A DNA stretch of 64,000 nt from the IMG/VR virus record IMGVR_UViG_3300028376_000005, positions 1 to 64,000 of that record. One strand, given 5' to 3'. Positions 41,987-51,244 of this stretch are shown here, piece after piece; positions within the stretch are counted from its first letter, which is position 1; each line of letters opens with the position of its first letter. The stretch comes from a virus. The notes beneath the pieces were generated by a model that searched no databases, was not told where the DNA came from, and was given only the letters and a program-made list of their open reading frames with translations. The position numbers and the translations under genes are program-made.

Positions 41987-43681
41987 TTAGAACTCAAACT
42001 CATCACCACCACCAGTATCTGGACTTGGATTATCTGTGCCACCAATATCTAAATCATCACCACCGTCATCTATTACAGAGTCGTCTGTGTCACCTGGCCC
42101 ACCATCCATGGGAGCACCTCCCTCACCTTCGAAACCTTCAACACCATCTGCCGAACCAGCACCTTTATTATTATCTCTAGCCCAGTATCTTTCATTCTCT
42201 GCTTTCTCTTCTGGTGTTAATTTAAACACATTGTCCATAATCCATTCTATATGAAAGTATGGCTGTTCTTCATTTCTCATAACCCCTAATAAGCTACTAA
42301 CAACATCTGCCTTTTTAGACATATTATTTATCTTCTTCCAGTCCTCAAATGTTTGATTGCTATAGAAGTATATGTCTATTTGGTTTATAAAGTTTTCATC
42401 ATCAGTAAGTTCTGGGAATTCTATAAGCAGTTGTAACCTCACTGGTTTGACAATCATTTCTTTAAAATTCGCTCTAAGTCTACTAATAAAGTTATGAAAT
42501 TTTATCTCATCTCTGGTCATATCTGATGCATCGGTAAATAAATTACCACCACCATTTTCAGACTCGAATCTCTGTACAGGTATTTTAGAAGCTCTTTTGA
42601 GTGCTCTGTAAAACCAATTTAACATAGTTTCATCATTTAAATCATGACCTTCTTGCTTAACAAGTTCCATATTAGGAGTACCTGCATCACCCTCTGGGAA
42701 CCATATTTGTTTATTATAATGCAATTGTTTAGAACCATTCATAGATAATGTTCCTAAATCATCATCCCATTCTACGTCTTCTGAATAGTCATGTATTAAT
42801 TGTCCTATTTGTTCTTCTGCTCTTTGTCTAGACATTCCCTTAATAGGAACTGTAAATTTTTGATAAACTTGAGCATTTAATACGTTAAACATTATTCTTG
42901 TCTGTTCAAGTATTTTAAGTTGGTTATATGGTTTTATAAGACCCTCCACATAAGAAGTTTCTGAATAATCATTTTGTGTAGAATATGATATATAAACTAT
43001 CTGTGAATCTAGAAATATTCTTCTTAACTGTGGATCTTCTGGATATTGTATCCATAAGTGTCCAACATTAGGTTCATAAGCAGGTACTAATGTATCTGGT
43101 CTTAATCCATTAAATCCAATAATATTCTTCTTTTTATCATCAAAGATTATTTCTGATGCTAAATAGCCATCGATTAAGAAATCTTTCATCATATTCCACG
43201 CAGTAATATTGTCAGAAAATCCATACTTAGTATAAACTTTTTTGAAATATTCTAGATATTTATCTTGTATCTCTTGTGAATATTCATTTGAAAGTGATCT
43301 TGCTGAACAAAAATCACTTTCATCGTTATATACTATACATTCATCACACACAGAAGATACAAAATCTCTTATATCATCCTTTATAGAATACTCTCTAAGT
43401 ATTCTTCTTTTATCAGCATATGATTTGTCAAGATACGGAATAGATTTTCTACTTAATACAGATGATACGGCCCTTTGGCTGAAGAAATCATAGAGAGAAT
43501 TTCCCTTTGATGAATAAGGATCTTCATTGATTCCTATACCTACTTGGTTTCTTATAATCATATCATTATAATTCATTCCATAATTTGAAAGATTTCTAAG
43601 TATTTTACTAAAGATTCCTTTATTCTCTATTGCTGAATTTGCAGTACCAAAATCTGAACTAGTAGTATTATATGTTGCCAT
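41987..43681 (-). CDS. gp20: Portal protein, T4 gp20-like
   Basis: Protein of 564 residues. Typical portal features: YDFFSQRAVSSVLSRKSIPYL near the start, FLIDGYLASEIIFDDKKKNI, then RRIFLDSQIVYISYS, the stem region with LEQTRIMFNVLNAQVYQKFTV and PVQRFES, and ENGGGNLFTDASDMTRDEIKFHNFISRLR, closely matching gp20. The C-terminal 60 residues are Gly/Asp-rich and disordered. A dodecamer forms the DNA gate and binds terminase. Length matches T4 (524) plus the tail. A late box lies 19 nt upstream (43701-43710). Confidence 0.92.
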   Translation of the reverse strand: MATYNTTSSDFGTANSAIENKGIFSKILRNLSNYGMNYNDMIIRNQVGIGINEDPYSSKGNSLYDFFSQRAVSSVLSRKSIPYLDKSYADKRRILREYSIKDDIRDFVSSVCDECIVYNDESDFCSARSLSNEYSQEIQDKYLEYFKKVYTKYGFSDNITAWNMMKDFLIDGYLASEIIFDDKKKNIIGFNGLRPDTLVPAYEPNVGHLWIQYPEDPQLRRIFLDSQIVYISYSTQNDYSETSYVEGLIKPYNQLKILEQTRIMFNVLNAQVYQKFTVPIKGMSRQRAEEQIGQLIHDYSEDVEWDDDLGTLSMNGSKQLHYNKQIWFPEGDAGTPNMELVKQEGHDLNDETMLNWFYRALKRASKIPVQRFESENGGGNLFTDASDMTRDEIKFHNFISRLRANFKEMIVKPVRLQLLIEFPELTDDENFINQIDIYFYSNQTFEDWKKINNMSKKADVVSSLLGVMRNEEQPYFHIEWIMDNVFKLTPEEKAENERYWARDNNKGAGSADGVEGFEGEGGAPMDGGPGDTDDSVIDDGGDDLDIGGTDNPSPDTGGGDEFEF

Positions 43682-43700
43682 TTATGATTTGTATTTACAT

Positions 43701-43710
43701 TATATATTAA
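43701..43710 (-). promoter_or_regulatory. Late-promoter-like box TTAATATATA
   Basis: Minus-strand motif 19 nt before the portal start. The longer spacing implies an ordinary short leader. Confidence 0.5.
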
Positions 43711-43747
43711 GTTACAAACCTCCCATTAATCGCTTGATTAACAAGGG

Positions 43748-44434
43748 TTAATACTTTTTAATATTTCTTTGTAATCTTTTTATATGTCCTTTAAGGACAT
43801 CGTATTTTTCAGATATCTCAGAATTAACATCATAAAAATCGCTTAATAATGATAATGTCATCTCTCTATGTCTCTGTTCTCTTTTAGCTAGCTTAGCTTC
43901 CCATATTTGCATAAGCTTCATAGGATCATATTTATTTTTTGGATGTTGGTGGTATAAGAATCTTGGAAGTATGTCTAAGCTAACTTTATGAACTACTTTT
44001 ATTCTAGATACATCATATTCATTAAGAGCATATTCAAATCCCAACCTCCTAAGTTCATCATATATACCTTGTAGGTCTACTTTTAGATAGTTATTATCTT
44101 CAAAATCTTTCTCTGTTATGTACTTATCAAATAATAATACCCTAACCTCTAATGGTATAAAATTAAAGTTAACACCAAATGCTATAACCTTCCCAGACAT
44201 CTTTCTATAATCTGCTAGAAATATTGGCGAGTATTTCATCCAATTAGACTCATCTTGGTAATGTAAAAAATAGAATCCACCATTTGACATTTTAGAAACT
44301 GGTATTGCATTAAACTCTTTTGTAGTTTTTGTATATTGCTCATAAAAGTATAAGCTGTTGTTCTTGAAATTATCAGAAATACTATTACCATGTAATAATA
44401 AATCTAGCTTTGTTCGTTTAAATAGTTCTGCCAT
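43748..44434 (-). CDS. Hypothetical protein upstream of the portal gene
   Basis: Protein of 228 residues. A beta-rich middle (KYSPIFLADYRKMSGKVIAF, NFNFIPLEVRVLLFDKYI) is followed by a helical, charged C-terminal 70 residues (RRLQRNIKKY-like end). It lies between the portal and the gp4 gene, so a head or neck assembly role is likely by position. The family is not recognised. Confidence 0.65.
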   Translation of the reverse strand: MAELFKRTKLDLLLHGNSISDNFKNNSLYFYEQYTKTTKEFNAIPVSKMSNGGFYFLHYQDESNWMKYSPIFLADYRKMSGKVIAFGVNFNFIPLEVRVLLFDKYITEKDFEDNNYLKVDLQGIYDELRRLGFEYALNEYDVSRIKVVHKVSLDILPRFLYHQHPKNKYDPMKLMQIWEAKLAKREQRHREMTLSLLSDFYDVNSEISEKYDVLKGHIKRLQRNIKKY

Positions 44435-44467
44435 AGTATATATATTATTTTAGAAAAAGAACATTTC

Positions 44468-44477
44468 TTAATATATA
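44468..44477 (+). promoter_or_regulatory. Late-promoter-like box TTAATATATA
   Basis: Ends 4 nt before the ATG at 44482 of the gp4-like gene. Confidence 0.6.
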
Positions 44478-44481
44478 CAAT

Positions 44482-45003
44482 ATGTTAAACTCAAAACCAA
44501 ATAACAAAAAGTATCACCAAGGTAATTATAGACCTAAGAATAGAGATAAGATAGTTAAAATGAATTCAGAAGGTGGTGTCTATTTCAGAAGTGGTCTAGA
44601 ACAAAGATTTATGGTTTACTTAGACATGAATGATAATGTTAAGAAATGGGGTGCAGAATGTTTGAAGATAAGCTACCAAAAAATGAATCCAAGTTCTGGT
44701 GCTTTAAAACAACATACTTACTACCCAGATTTCTACTATGAACTAAGAGGTAGTGATGGTGTTTTAAAACAAGTAGTTGTTGAAGTTAAGCCTATGAAAG
44801 AGTACAGAACTGTACAAATGCTTATGGAGAATAAGCTAAAAGTACCAGAAAATGGCTTAAAGAAGTTGGAGAATTTTGAATACGACCTAAAAATGGCACA
44901 TACAAACAGAAGCAAGTGGGAGGCAATGATAAAGTGGTGTGATAAAAAAGGTTATAAGTTTATAATAATAACAGAAGAGCATCTAAAGCAGTATGGCGTT
45001 TAA
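44482..45003 (+). CDS. gp4: Head-completion nuclease, T4 gp4-like
   Basis: Protein of 173 residues. YFRSGLEQRFMVYLD, WGAECLKISYQK, HTYYPDFYYEL and VVVEVKPMKEY give the E-x(n)-D-x(n)-E-x-K nuclease order seen in gp4 and TnsA-like proteins. In T4 gp4 completes filled heads before tail joining. Length is close to T4 gp4 (150). It is transcribed opposite to the portal gene from its own late box. Confidence 0.85.
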   Translation: MLNSKPNNKKYHQGNYRPKNRDKIVKMNSEGGVYFRSGLEQRFMVYLDMNDNVKKWGAECLKISYQKMNPSSGALKQHTYYPDFYYELRGSDGVLKQVVVEVKPMKEYRTVQMLMENKLKVPENGLKKLENFEYDLKMAHTNRSKWEAMIKWCDKKGYKFIIITEEHLKQYGV

Positions 45004-45275
45004 ATAACTAATATCTCGTTTAGGTTTAGTAAATTATTCATCTCATGTCTCATAAGCTTAACTGTTTCTAAGCCTTTTATTAAATTAGATTTTAATAAAA
45101 CATCAATAGGCTCACCAATAGCTCTCTCGTAGTATTCTGGGACTTTATTCCTGCCACTATAGATTGATTTTAAATATTTGTCTCTAGATTGTAAATCTGA
45201 ATGTATGGAACAACCACATGGTCTGTTATTATTCTTTTCACTTTCTTCCCATAGTTGTAAAACAGCTCTTGTCAT
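45000..45275 (-). CDS. Hypothetical small protein
   Basis: Protein of 91 residues, soluble, with a Cys/His cluster CGCSIHSDLQSRD that might bind metal. Its end overlaps the end of the gp4-like gene by 4 nt. No family recognised. Confidence 0.55.
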   Translation of the reverse strand: MTRAVLQLWEESEKNNNRPCGCSIHSDLQSRDKYLKSIYSGRNKVPEYYERAIGEPIDVLLKSNLIKGLETVKLMRHEMNNLLNLNEILVI

Positions 45276-45318
45276 ATATTATTATTTGTGATTATTATAT
45301 ATGAATTAATTTAAATGT

Positions 45319-47103
45319 TTAACTTTTATATAGCCATTTTTCTTGACCAGTCGAAAATATTCTATAATAACCCCTTTCGTTCATTATTTCTAACTCAGTC
45401 TTATCTTTATCAAATCCTTGTTTTACTAGCTTTCTTTTAGAGTAATTATATCTGTGTATTCTTTTCCCATTTATAACCCAAAAATAATTAGGTTTAGATA
45501 ATGTATCAAAAACAAAACCTAACTTTTTATAGACACCACCACCAAATAATGATATGTCGGCATATGATATTAAATATTCAAACTTAGTATTGTCTACGAA
45601 ATACTTAAATAGTTTAGAAGCACCACCAATAACACTAGTATTTAATTCATTACAAAACCTAATTAATTCATATTCTTTTTTATTGTTTGTTCTCCTCCAT
45701 CCGAATGTCATTAAACTAACTAACTCATCATTAAAATATAATCCTAAGTTTATTGAAGAAGATGCATATCCTTGTATATGATTATTGTTTAGAAATAATT
45801 TATAATCTTTGGTATTGACCTCTCTTATATCACATTTTCTAGCATATATTCTATTATTTACTTTACCCAATCTATTCCTTATGATTGATTTTATTATTTC
45901 TTTCTTGCTATCCCAGTCGTCCTCCCATATATGTAGCAGAGATATCCCCTCTTCATTGCACTTATTTGTTTTACTGATATGATAATCACTACTTTTGAAT
46001 AGTTCAGAGTGCCAGTATATGCCGTTACACTCAATAGCTATATTATATTCTGGTATGTATATATCAATCTCCTTACCTTTTAGTATTTTTTTATCATTTT
46101 TTATATAGCCAATTCCTAGACTCTCTATAAAAGAACCAACTTGTGTTTCGAGGTTAGAATATAATACACCAACTGGGTTGCATTGTGTACATATCATCTT
46201 ACATGAGTTAAACCTTGCTCTTAATAAACCTTTGTTTATATCAAAGGTATTATTACATTCTTTATGTATTAATGAGAATGTCTCATTTTTATATGAATTA
46301 AGTATATACTTATCTGATATTAGTTCTGCATATCTTTTAAATGTTTTTCTCTGTTTAGTATTCTTTGCCTTTAACTTAAAATTTTCATTCTTAGAAGGAT
46401 GCCCACCCCAGTTTGAAAAATTTGTAGATTTTACCTTCTCTTTATATTCTATAGTTTTTGAATAATTACTAACACCCCATTTCTCTATAGAAGTTTCTTT
46501 TATTTTGTCTTTATAGTAGTCTGATTTGGATATCCAATCTACACCATATTTATCATTAAATGATTTTCTTGATTTGGATATAGTCGATTTACTTTGCATA
46601 GACCAGTCTACACCTAAGTTCTTTTGATTAGTTTCTTTTATTTTGTTAATAACGTCAATAGACTTAGAAGGATTAGTAACACCATACCTATCTAAAGATG
46701 TTTGTACGAACTTATCCTTCCATTCTTTCGTCTTAGAATAGTGGGAAACATTATATTTGTCTAGAAGGCTTTTCTTAAGAGTTTGTTTAACTTCTTCTGA
46801 TTGCATTGGATTTTTAACACCATACTTTTTAAGAGAAGTCTTTTCAGATTTTATCTTTTTACAAGAGTTGCAATAATATATCCCACTTAGACCATTCGTG
46901 TAATTCCAGTAGTCTTTAAAGCCATTAGAGACTTCTTTGTTACAGTTTTGGCATATACATGTAATCTTAGATGAAGTTCCCTTAGACAAGTGTTCTACGC
47001 TTATATCTATATATTTACCAACACTAATATCATATCCAAATGATTTGTAATATTTTATATTCCTAGAGTGACCCTTTATCTTTATCTTTTTTTCTTTTAT
47101 CAT
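45319..47103 (-). CDS. Large homing endonuclease with KYGV repeats and GNAT-like tail
   Basis: Protein of 594 residues. N-terminal module (YYKSFGYDISVGKYIDISVE, LSKGTSSKITCICQNC), a zinc pair, about seven KYGV-type repeats (KKYGVKNPMQS, DRYGVTNPSKS, EKWGVSNYSKT), CTQC, nuclease (KEIDIYIPEYNIAIECNG, YWHSE, LLHIWEDDW), and a GNAT-like tail (ARKCDIRE, NHIQGYASSSINLGLYF, SVIGGASKLFKYF). Closest relative in the window is the protein at 49465. It lies immediately downstream of the late sigma gene, 57 nt away. A weak inverted repeat (tcttttа-type, 7 bp) flanks its start region. Confidence 0.78.
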   Translation of the reverse strand: MIKEKKIKIKGHSRNIKYYKSFGYDISVGKYIDISVEHLSKGTSSKITCICQNCNKEVSNGFKDYWNYTNGLSGIYYCNSCKKIKSEKTSLKKYGVKNPMQSEEVKQTLKKSLLDKYNVSHYSKTKEWKDKFVQTSLDRYGVTNPSKSIDVINKIKETNQKNLGVDWSMQSKSTISKSRKSFNDKYGVDWISKSDYYKDKIKETSIEKWGVSNYSKTIEYKEKVKSTNFSNWGGHPSKNENFKLKAKNTKQRKTFKRYAELISDKYILNSYKNETFSLIHKECNNTFDINKGLLRARFNSCKMICTQCNPVGVLYSNLETQVGSFIESLGIGYIKNDKKILKGKEIDIYIPEYNIAIECNGIYWHSELFKSSDYHISKTNKCNEEGISLLHIWEDDWDSKKEIIKSIIRNRLGKVNNRIYARKCDIREVNTKDYKLFLNNNHIQGYASSSINLGLYFNDELVSLMTFGWRRTNNKKEYELIRFCNELNTSVIGGASKLFKYFVDNTKFEYLISYADISLFGGGVYKKLGFVFDTLSKPNYFWVINGKRIHRYNYSKRKLVKQGFDKDKTELEIMNERGYYRIFSTGQEKWLYKS

Positions 47104-47160
47104 TATATGTTATATCTATATATCTAAAAGAGTTGTTGCTAAAGGGTGTGAAAATATAAA

Positions 47161-47526
47161 TTATAGAGAATGAATACCATTACCATCGTTAGAACCCTCT
47201 ATTGATAGTACCTTTATTAGATTATCACCATCGCCTTTCTTTTTATAGAGTTCATTAAATCCCTTAGCTAACCCTCGTTTAAATATTTCTGTGAAGTATG
47301 CAAAGGCATTTACTGACTTAGCTTCGTTAAAGTTATACCAATTTTGGTACATGTCTAAAACGCCTGATTGGTAGCAATCCATTTTATCATCATTTGACCA
47401 GTACCTCATTTTCTTAATGGTTTTATTTCCTAGTAATTCTAGCATCTTCTCAGCCTTTCTAGTAAGCTTACCTCTTGCTTTTGATATTATTATTTCTACA
47501 TATAGTTCTTTGTTGTTTAAATACAT
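47161..47526 (-). CDS. gp55: Late-transcription sigma factor, T4 gp55-like
   Basis: Protein of 121 residues. IISKARGKLTRKAEKML, then KMRYWSNDDKMDCYQSGVLD, MYQNWYNFNEAKSVNAFAYF and TEIFKRGLAKGFNELYKK form the region-2-like pattern (DD-x(n)-F-x-x-x-K-S-x-N-A-F-A-Y-F-T-E-I) shared by gp55-type phage sigma factors. It would direct host RNA polymerase to late promoters; the TTAATATATA box is the obvious candidate target here. It is shorter than T4 gp55 (185). The preceding endonuclease gene ends with TAA directly abutting its ATG, and another endonuclease gene follows. Confidence 0.8.
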   Translation of the reverse strand: MYLNNKELYVEIIISKARGKLTRKAEKMLELLGNKTIKKMRYWSNDDKMDCYQSGVLDMYQNWYNFNEAKSVNAFAYFTEIFKRGLAKGFNELYKKKGDGDNLIKVLSIEGSNDGNGIHSL

Positions 47527-48438
47527 TTATGTTCTATTATTTTTATATATATTATATATATTTTTATCAATAAGTTTTAACTTTTCATTAACAGATTCGT
47601 CATATTTGATTATTAATAGATTTATTCTATTATTTGCACAAAATTCTTGCTTTATCTTATCTTTTTTTCTATTATATTCCAAATTTTTAACACCACCAAA
47701 GTATTTTACTGGCTTATAGTGTTGCTCACCATTATATTCAATACAAATATTGTATTTTGGTATATAGAAATCAAATCTTAAAGGAAGCTTATTTACACAA
47801 CCATTAAAGGATTTTTGAAATTCATATAATATTTTATTTTTGTCTAGAAAAATACTTATCATACTCTCCCCCTTTGACTTATTACAGTCTGGACATCCAT
47901 TCATGTTATATAAGTGATTATCAGGTCTTTGGCTAAAAATGCCATGCTTAACACATATTATATCAACATGTGTTTTGTTATTTGTATAATTAACATTAGA
48001 ATAATCCCATTTATGTTCTCCCCATATACTTTTAGAACTATCTATAAAGTCAGCTTGTAGTTTTGCCCTTTTACATACATCACAATCTTTTTCTTGGTTT
48101 AGATGTTGTTTAGGATAAATTTGAAAATAAGTACCATGACTTCGGCAACCTATTGTTAATTTACTCCTAGAACACTTGTACATAGTTTTTGAATAATCCC
48201 ATTTATGTTCTCCCCATACTCTCTTAGACTCTTGTATGAATTTATCTGTTGTCTTTACTTTTGTAGAGCATAATGGACACAGGTTGCCTTTTCTTATTTG
48301 TTTTAAGTTTCTAGAAAATTTAGTTTTGTGTTTATTGCAGACTATAATGGATTTAGTTGTATTGTTAGTATATTCGAAATATGAAAAATTATAATTAATT
48401 AGTTCTGTAACTTCTTCATAAAAGTTTGCTTTTTTCAT
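47527..48438 (-). CDS. Free-standing homing endonuclease with zinc repeats, short type
   Basis: Protein of 303 residues. Three zinc-type repeats (SFEYTNNTTKSIIVCNKH-like strand, CRSHGTYF, CVKHGIFS, each followed by a CxxC) precede a Vsr-like nuclease (LRFDFYIPKYNICIEYNG, QHYKPVKYFGG, INLLIIKYD). Closest in layout to the protein at 30627. Its stop codon is immediately followed by the gp55 ATG, so gp55 translation may depend on re-initiation from this gene. A late box ends 6 nt before its ATG. Confidence 0.78.
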   Translation of the reverse strand: MKKANFYEEVTELINYNFSYFEYTNNTTKSIIVCNKHKTKFSRNLKQIRKGNLCPLCSTKVKTTDKFIQESKRVWGEHKWDYSKTMYKCSRSKLTIGCRSHGTYFQIYPKQHLNQEKDCDVCKRAKLQADFIDSSKSIWGEHKWDYSNVNYTNNKTHVDIICVKHGIFSQRPDNHLYNMNGCPDCNKSKGESMISIFLDKNKILYEFQKSFNGCVNKLPLRFDFYIPKYNICIEYNGEQHYKPVKYFGGVKNLEYNRKKDKIKQEFCANNRINLLIIKYDESVNEKLKLIDKNIYNIYKNNRT

Positions 48439-48444
48439 ATAGGC

Positions 48445-48454
48445 TATATATTAA
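48445..48454 (-). promoter_or_regulatory. Late-promoter-like box TTAATATATA
   Basis: Minus-strand motif ending 6 nt before the ATG at 48438. It lies upstream of the endonuclease gene and gp55, so it could make gp55 expression self-reinforcing. Confidence 0.55.
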
Positions 48455-48475
48455 GTTAAAATATGTAACAAATAA

Positions 48476-48508
48476 TTGGTGATAAGTAGTTTATTTTTAT
48501 TATATTTG
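48476..48508 (+). promoter_or_regulatory. Bacteroidota-type host promoter
   Basis: TTG at 48476-48478, a 22-nt spacer (slightly long), TATATTTG at 48501-48508, then 15 nt to the ATG at 48524. Confidence 0.55.
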
Positions 48509-48523
48509 TATAAAACTTAAAAT

Positions 48524-49435
48524 ATGAAAAAAGCATTTATATTTATAGGGTTGCCATTGTCAGGTAAATCTATGTATATTGAATCTAGAAAGAAAAAAGA
48601 CTGGGTTGGTATTAAGGTTGTATCTGCTGATAATATAAAGCTAACACACCCTGACTATAATCACAACGTCCCAGAACATGTGCATTTGTGGAGTACAAAA
48701 ATGGCAGAGGAAGAGATAATTACTCTAGCTAAACAAGGGTTGTCTAAGATTGTTATGGATGGTGGTGGTATTAACAATAGCTATACCATCAGAATAATTA
48801 ATATGCTTAAGGACAATGGGTATAAAACAGAATTAATTCATATCAAAACCCCTTTACAAGTATGTCTTAGCAGAAATGAAAAACGTGAGAGGAAAGTACC
48901 ACACATTGATATAATAAGAAAAGCAGCCAAAGAGAATATACAATTTAATAGAATATCAGAAATTTGTGATATTTCAACTGTTGTTAATCACTTTTCTAAT
49001 AAAAACATATTTGTAGATATGGATGGTGTTATAGCTGGATTATCTTTACTACCTACATATGAGGACAAAGTAGATTTTGTTAATAATGAAATATTCAAAA
49101 CGCTATTACCAGTAAACCCCGTAATTGATAAACTAGAAAAATTAAAAGAAGAAGGAAGAAATATCTATATATTATCAGCAATTCCAAATTCACTTTCGTA
49201 TATAGATAAAAATGAGTGGTTAGATAAGCATTTCAACATAGACAAGGATAAGAGATTTTTTGTAAATTCGGGTAGGCACAAAGCAGAGATGTTAGATAAT
49301 CTTAGATTAAAGTTAAAGCTAGAGAAAAGGGATGTATGTCTTATAGAAGACACACACTCTACTCTAGAAAAAGTAAGAGATTATGATATGAATCCTATAC
49401 ACGTATCAGAATTTCTCACAGATGGTTTTGTATAA
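48524..49435 (+). CDS. Polynucleotide 5'-kinase / 3'-phosphatase (T4 PseT-like)
   Basis: Protein of 303 residues with two domains. Residues 1-155 are a P-loop kinase (GLPLSGKS at 9-16, VSADNIK, VMDGGGINNSYTIR, then LSRNEKRERKVP as lid). Residues 160-303 are a HAD phosphatase (FVDMDGVI at 163-170, ILSAIPNS, KAEMLDNLRL, CLIEDTHSTL). This is the domain order of T4 polynucleotide kinase, which repairs RNA or DNA ends, for example after host anticodon nuclease attack. The phosphatase part also resembles 5'(3')-nucleotidases, so the substrate is uncertain. Host-type promoter upstream, so probably early. Confidence 0.8.
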   Translation: MKKAFIFIGLPLSGKSMYIESRKKKDWVGIKVVSADNIKLTHPDYNHNVPEHVHLWSTKMAEEEIITLAKQGLSKIVMDGGGINNSYTIRIINMLKDNGYKTELIHIKTPLQVCLSRNEKRERKVPHIDIIRKAAKENIQFNRISEICDISTVVNHFSNKNIFVDMDGVIAGLSLLPTYEDKVDFVNNEIFKTLLPVNPVIDKLEKLKEEGRNIYILSAIPNSLSYIDKNEWLDKHFNIDKDKRFFVNSGRHKAEMLDNLRLKLKLEKRDVCLIEDTHSTLEKVRDYDMNPIHVSEFLTDGFV

Positions 49436-49436
49436 C

Positions 49437-49469
49437 AAAAAAGCTCTTGAATAACAAGAGCTTTTTAAT
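49437..49469. terminator. Hairpin terminator, copy 1 of an identical pair
   Basis: aaaaaagctcttg, loop aataa, caagagctttttaat. The 33-nt sequence is identical to 51245-51277. It ends the kinase gene and the opposing endonuclease gene. Confidence 0.88.
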
Positions 49470-51201
49470 ATTTTTTCTCAAATTTTATTTTACCACAGTC
49501 CCATATCTTCTTATAGTTATTATCTTTCATAAATTTACTTTCTGTTAGATTTGTATTTAAATTAGATTTTTTATAATTTGACTTATGTATTCTCTTACAA
49601 CCAACGATATATTTATAGTCTGGTTTTGTTTCTTTAATTTTCACAAATCCTAAGTTTTTATATAGACCACCATCAGACCAGTCGCTATCAGCATAACTTA
49701 TTAATCTTTTGGGACTGTGATTTTTAACGAAATAACTCAATAATTTACTAGCACCTCCAATTACAGAAGTATTCTTTTTATTACAGAATCTGTTAAGATT
49801 CCACTCATCACTCATCATTCTTTTTCTACCTTCTAAATGATCAAAGGTCATTATACTAACCAATTCTTCATTGTGGTACAGTCCCAATTTTAGTGAGGAT
49901 TTTGCTCTTCCCTGTATATGATTTTTGTCTAAGAAATTAGTTACAATCTTCGTATTTTTTATTTCTTTTATAACACATTTTCTAGCACCTATTTTATTAC
50001 TTATACTCAACCAGTTACATATTTGTGATTTTAGTATTTCTATATTATTTACCCAATCATCTTCCCATATATGTATTATTCTGATTCCTTTATCAAGAAA
50101 ATATTTACTCTTATCATAGTGATAGTTTTTTTCTTTATATTCTTCTGAATGCCAGTATAATCCATTAAATTCAAAACCTATATTAAGTTCTGGTAAGTAA
50201 ACATCTATTTCTAAACCATCTCTATAAGATTTTATTATAGAACCATTATATTTAGAAGTTATATATTCTAGTAGTTCTTTTTCTTTTATTGATTGTGAAC
50301 TGCTTATGGGATAACATGTAGTACAAAGTGGTAGGTTAGACCTTGACCTTTTTAAATAATTATCTATATGTATTTTATAATCATGTTCTTTGTAACACCT
50401 CATCAAAGAGATACCATTATCAATATACTTAATGTAATTATCATCACTAGATATTGAGAACTTTCCTGGTCTGAATATATCAGATTTCATAATATTATCA
50501 CAATCCCATTTATTAGACATAGTCTTTTTATTTTTTGTTTTAAAATCATCAGATAGTAAATAGTTAGATTGACCATACCTATCCTTATTAGTCTTATTAA
50601 CACTTTGTCTAACACTTTCTAACATTGAAGGATTTTCAACACCATATTTTCTTATGTTTGTAGTCCTTGATTTATCTCTTACTTTTTTTGACATCATTGG
50701 ATACTCGACACCATGATTTTTAAGACAAGTTTCTTTAAATTTATTTTTAAAATGCTTTGATTTAGATATATGGTCTACTCCATACTTATCAATTAATGTT
50801 TGGGATGACTTTTTTCTTATTTTTTTTGATTGTTGTAAGTATTCAACACCATATTTTTCTATATTGGTCTTTTTAACGCTTTCTTGTATTTCTTCTAGCA
50901 TCATAGGGTGGTCTACACCGTATTTTTTTATACTAGTTTCTTTAGCCTTTAGAGATCCACACTTCATACAACAGGCATACTTACTACCATTTGATATATT
51001 TCTAAAATACTCTTTTATCTGTATATTGACTTCCTTGTTACAAAAATCACAAGATACATCCACATCGAGCCTTGATCCCTTGGATATATGTTCTATTTTT
51101 ATTTCTATTTCATCTTTATGAACTTCATACCCAAGTGATTTATAATATTTTATCTTTCTACACCCTTTGGTCTTTATTGTTATGGTCTTTTTTATTATCA
51201 T
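49465..51201 (-). CDS. Large homing endonuclease with KYGV repeats, bracketed by duplicated terminators
   Basis: Protein of 578 residues. N-terminal module (YYKSLGYEVHKDEIEIKIEH, SKGSRLDVDVSCDFC), seven KYGV-type repeats (KKYGVDHPMML, EKYGVEYLQQS, RKYGVENPSML), CTTC, nuclease (LEIDVYLPELNIGFEFNG, YWHSE, IIHIWEDDW) and GNAT-like tail (ARKCVIKE, NHIQGRAKSSLKLGLYH, SVIGGASKLLSYF). Its 3' end touches terminator copy 1, and copy 2 lies 44 nt beyond its start. The unit appears to have been inserted with duplication of the terminator. Confidence 0.8.
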   Translation of the reverse strand: MIIKKTITIKTKGCRKIKYYKSLGYEVHKDEIEIKIEHISKGSRLDVDVSCDFCNKEVNIQIKEYFRNISNGSKYACCMKCGSLKAKETSIKKYGVDHPMMLEEIQESVKKTNIEKYGVEYLQQSKKIRKKSSQTLIDKYGVDHISKSKHFKNKFKETCLKNHGVEYPMMSKKVRDKSRTTNIRKYGVENPSMLESVRQSVNKTNKDRYGQSNYLLSDDFKTKNKKTMSNKWDCDNIMKSDIFRPGKFSISSDDNYIKYIDNGISLMRCYKEHDYKIHIDNYLKRSRSNLPLCTTCYPISSSQSIKEKELLEYITSKYNGSIIKSYRDGLEIDVYLPELNIGFEFNGLYWHSEEYKEKNYHYDKSKYFLDKGIRIIHIWEDDWVNNIEILKSQICNWLSISNKIGARKCVIKEIKNTKIVTNFLDKNHIQGRAKSSLKLGLYHNEELVSIMTFDHLEGRKRMMSDEWNLNRFCNKKNTSVIGGASKLLSYFVKNHSPKRLISYADSDWSDGGLYKNLGFVKIKETKPDYKYIVGCKRIHKSNYKKSNLNTNLTESKFMKDNNYKKIWDCGKIKFEKKY

Positions 51202-51244
51202 AGCTTAATTCTTATATGCAATTTGTCTTTGGAAGTTTCAAACA

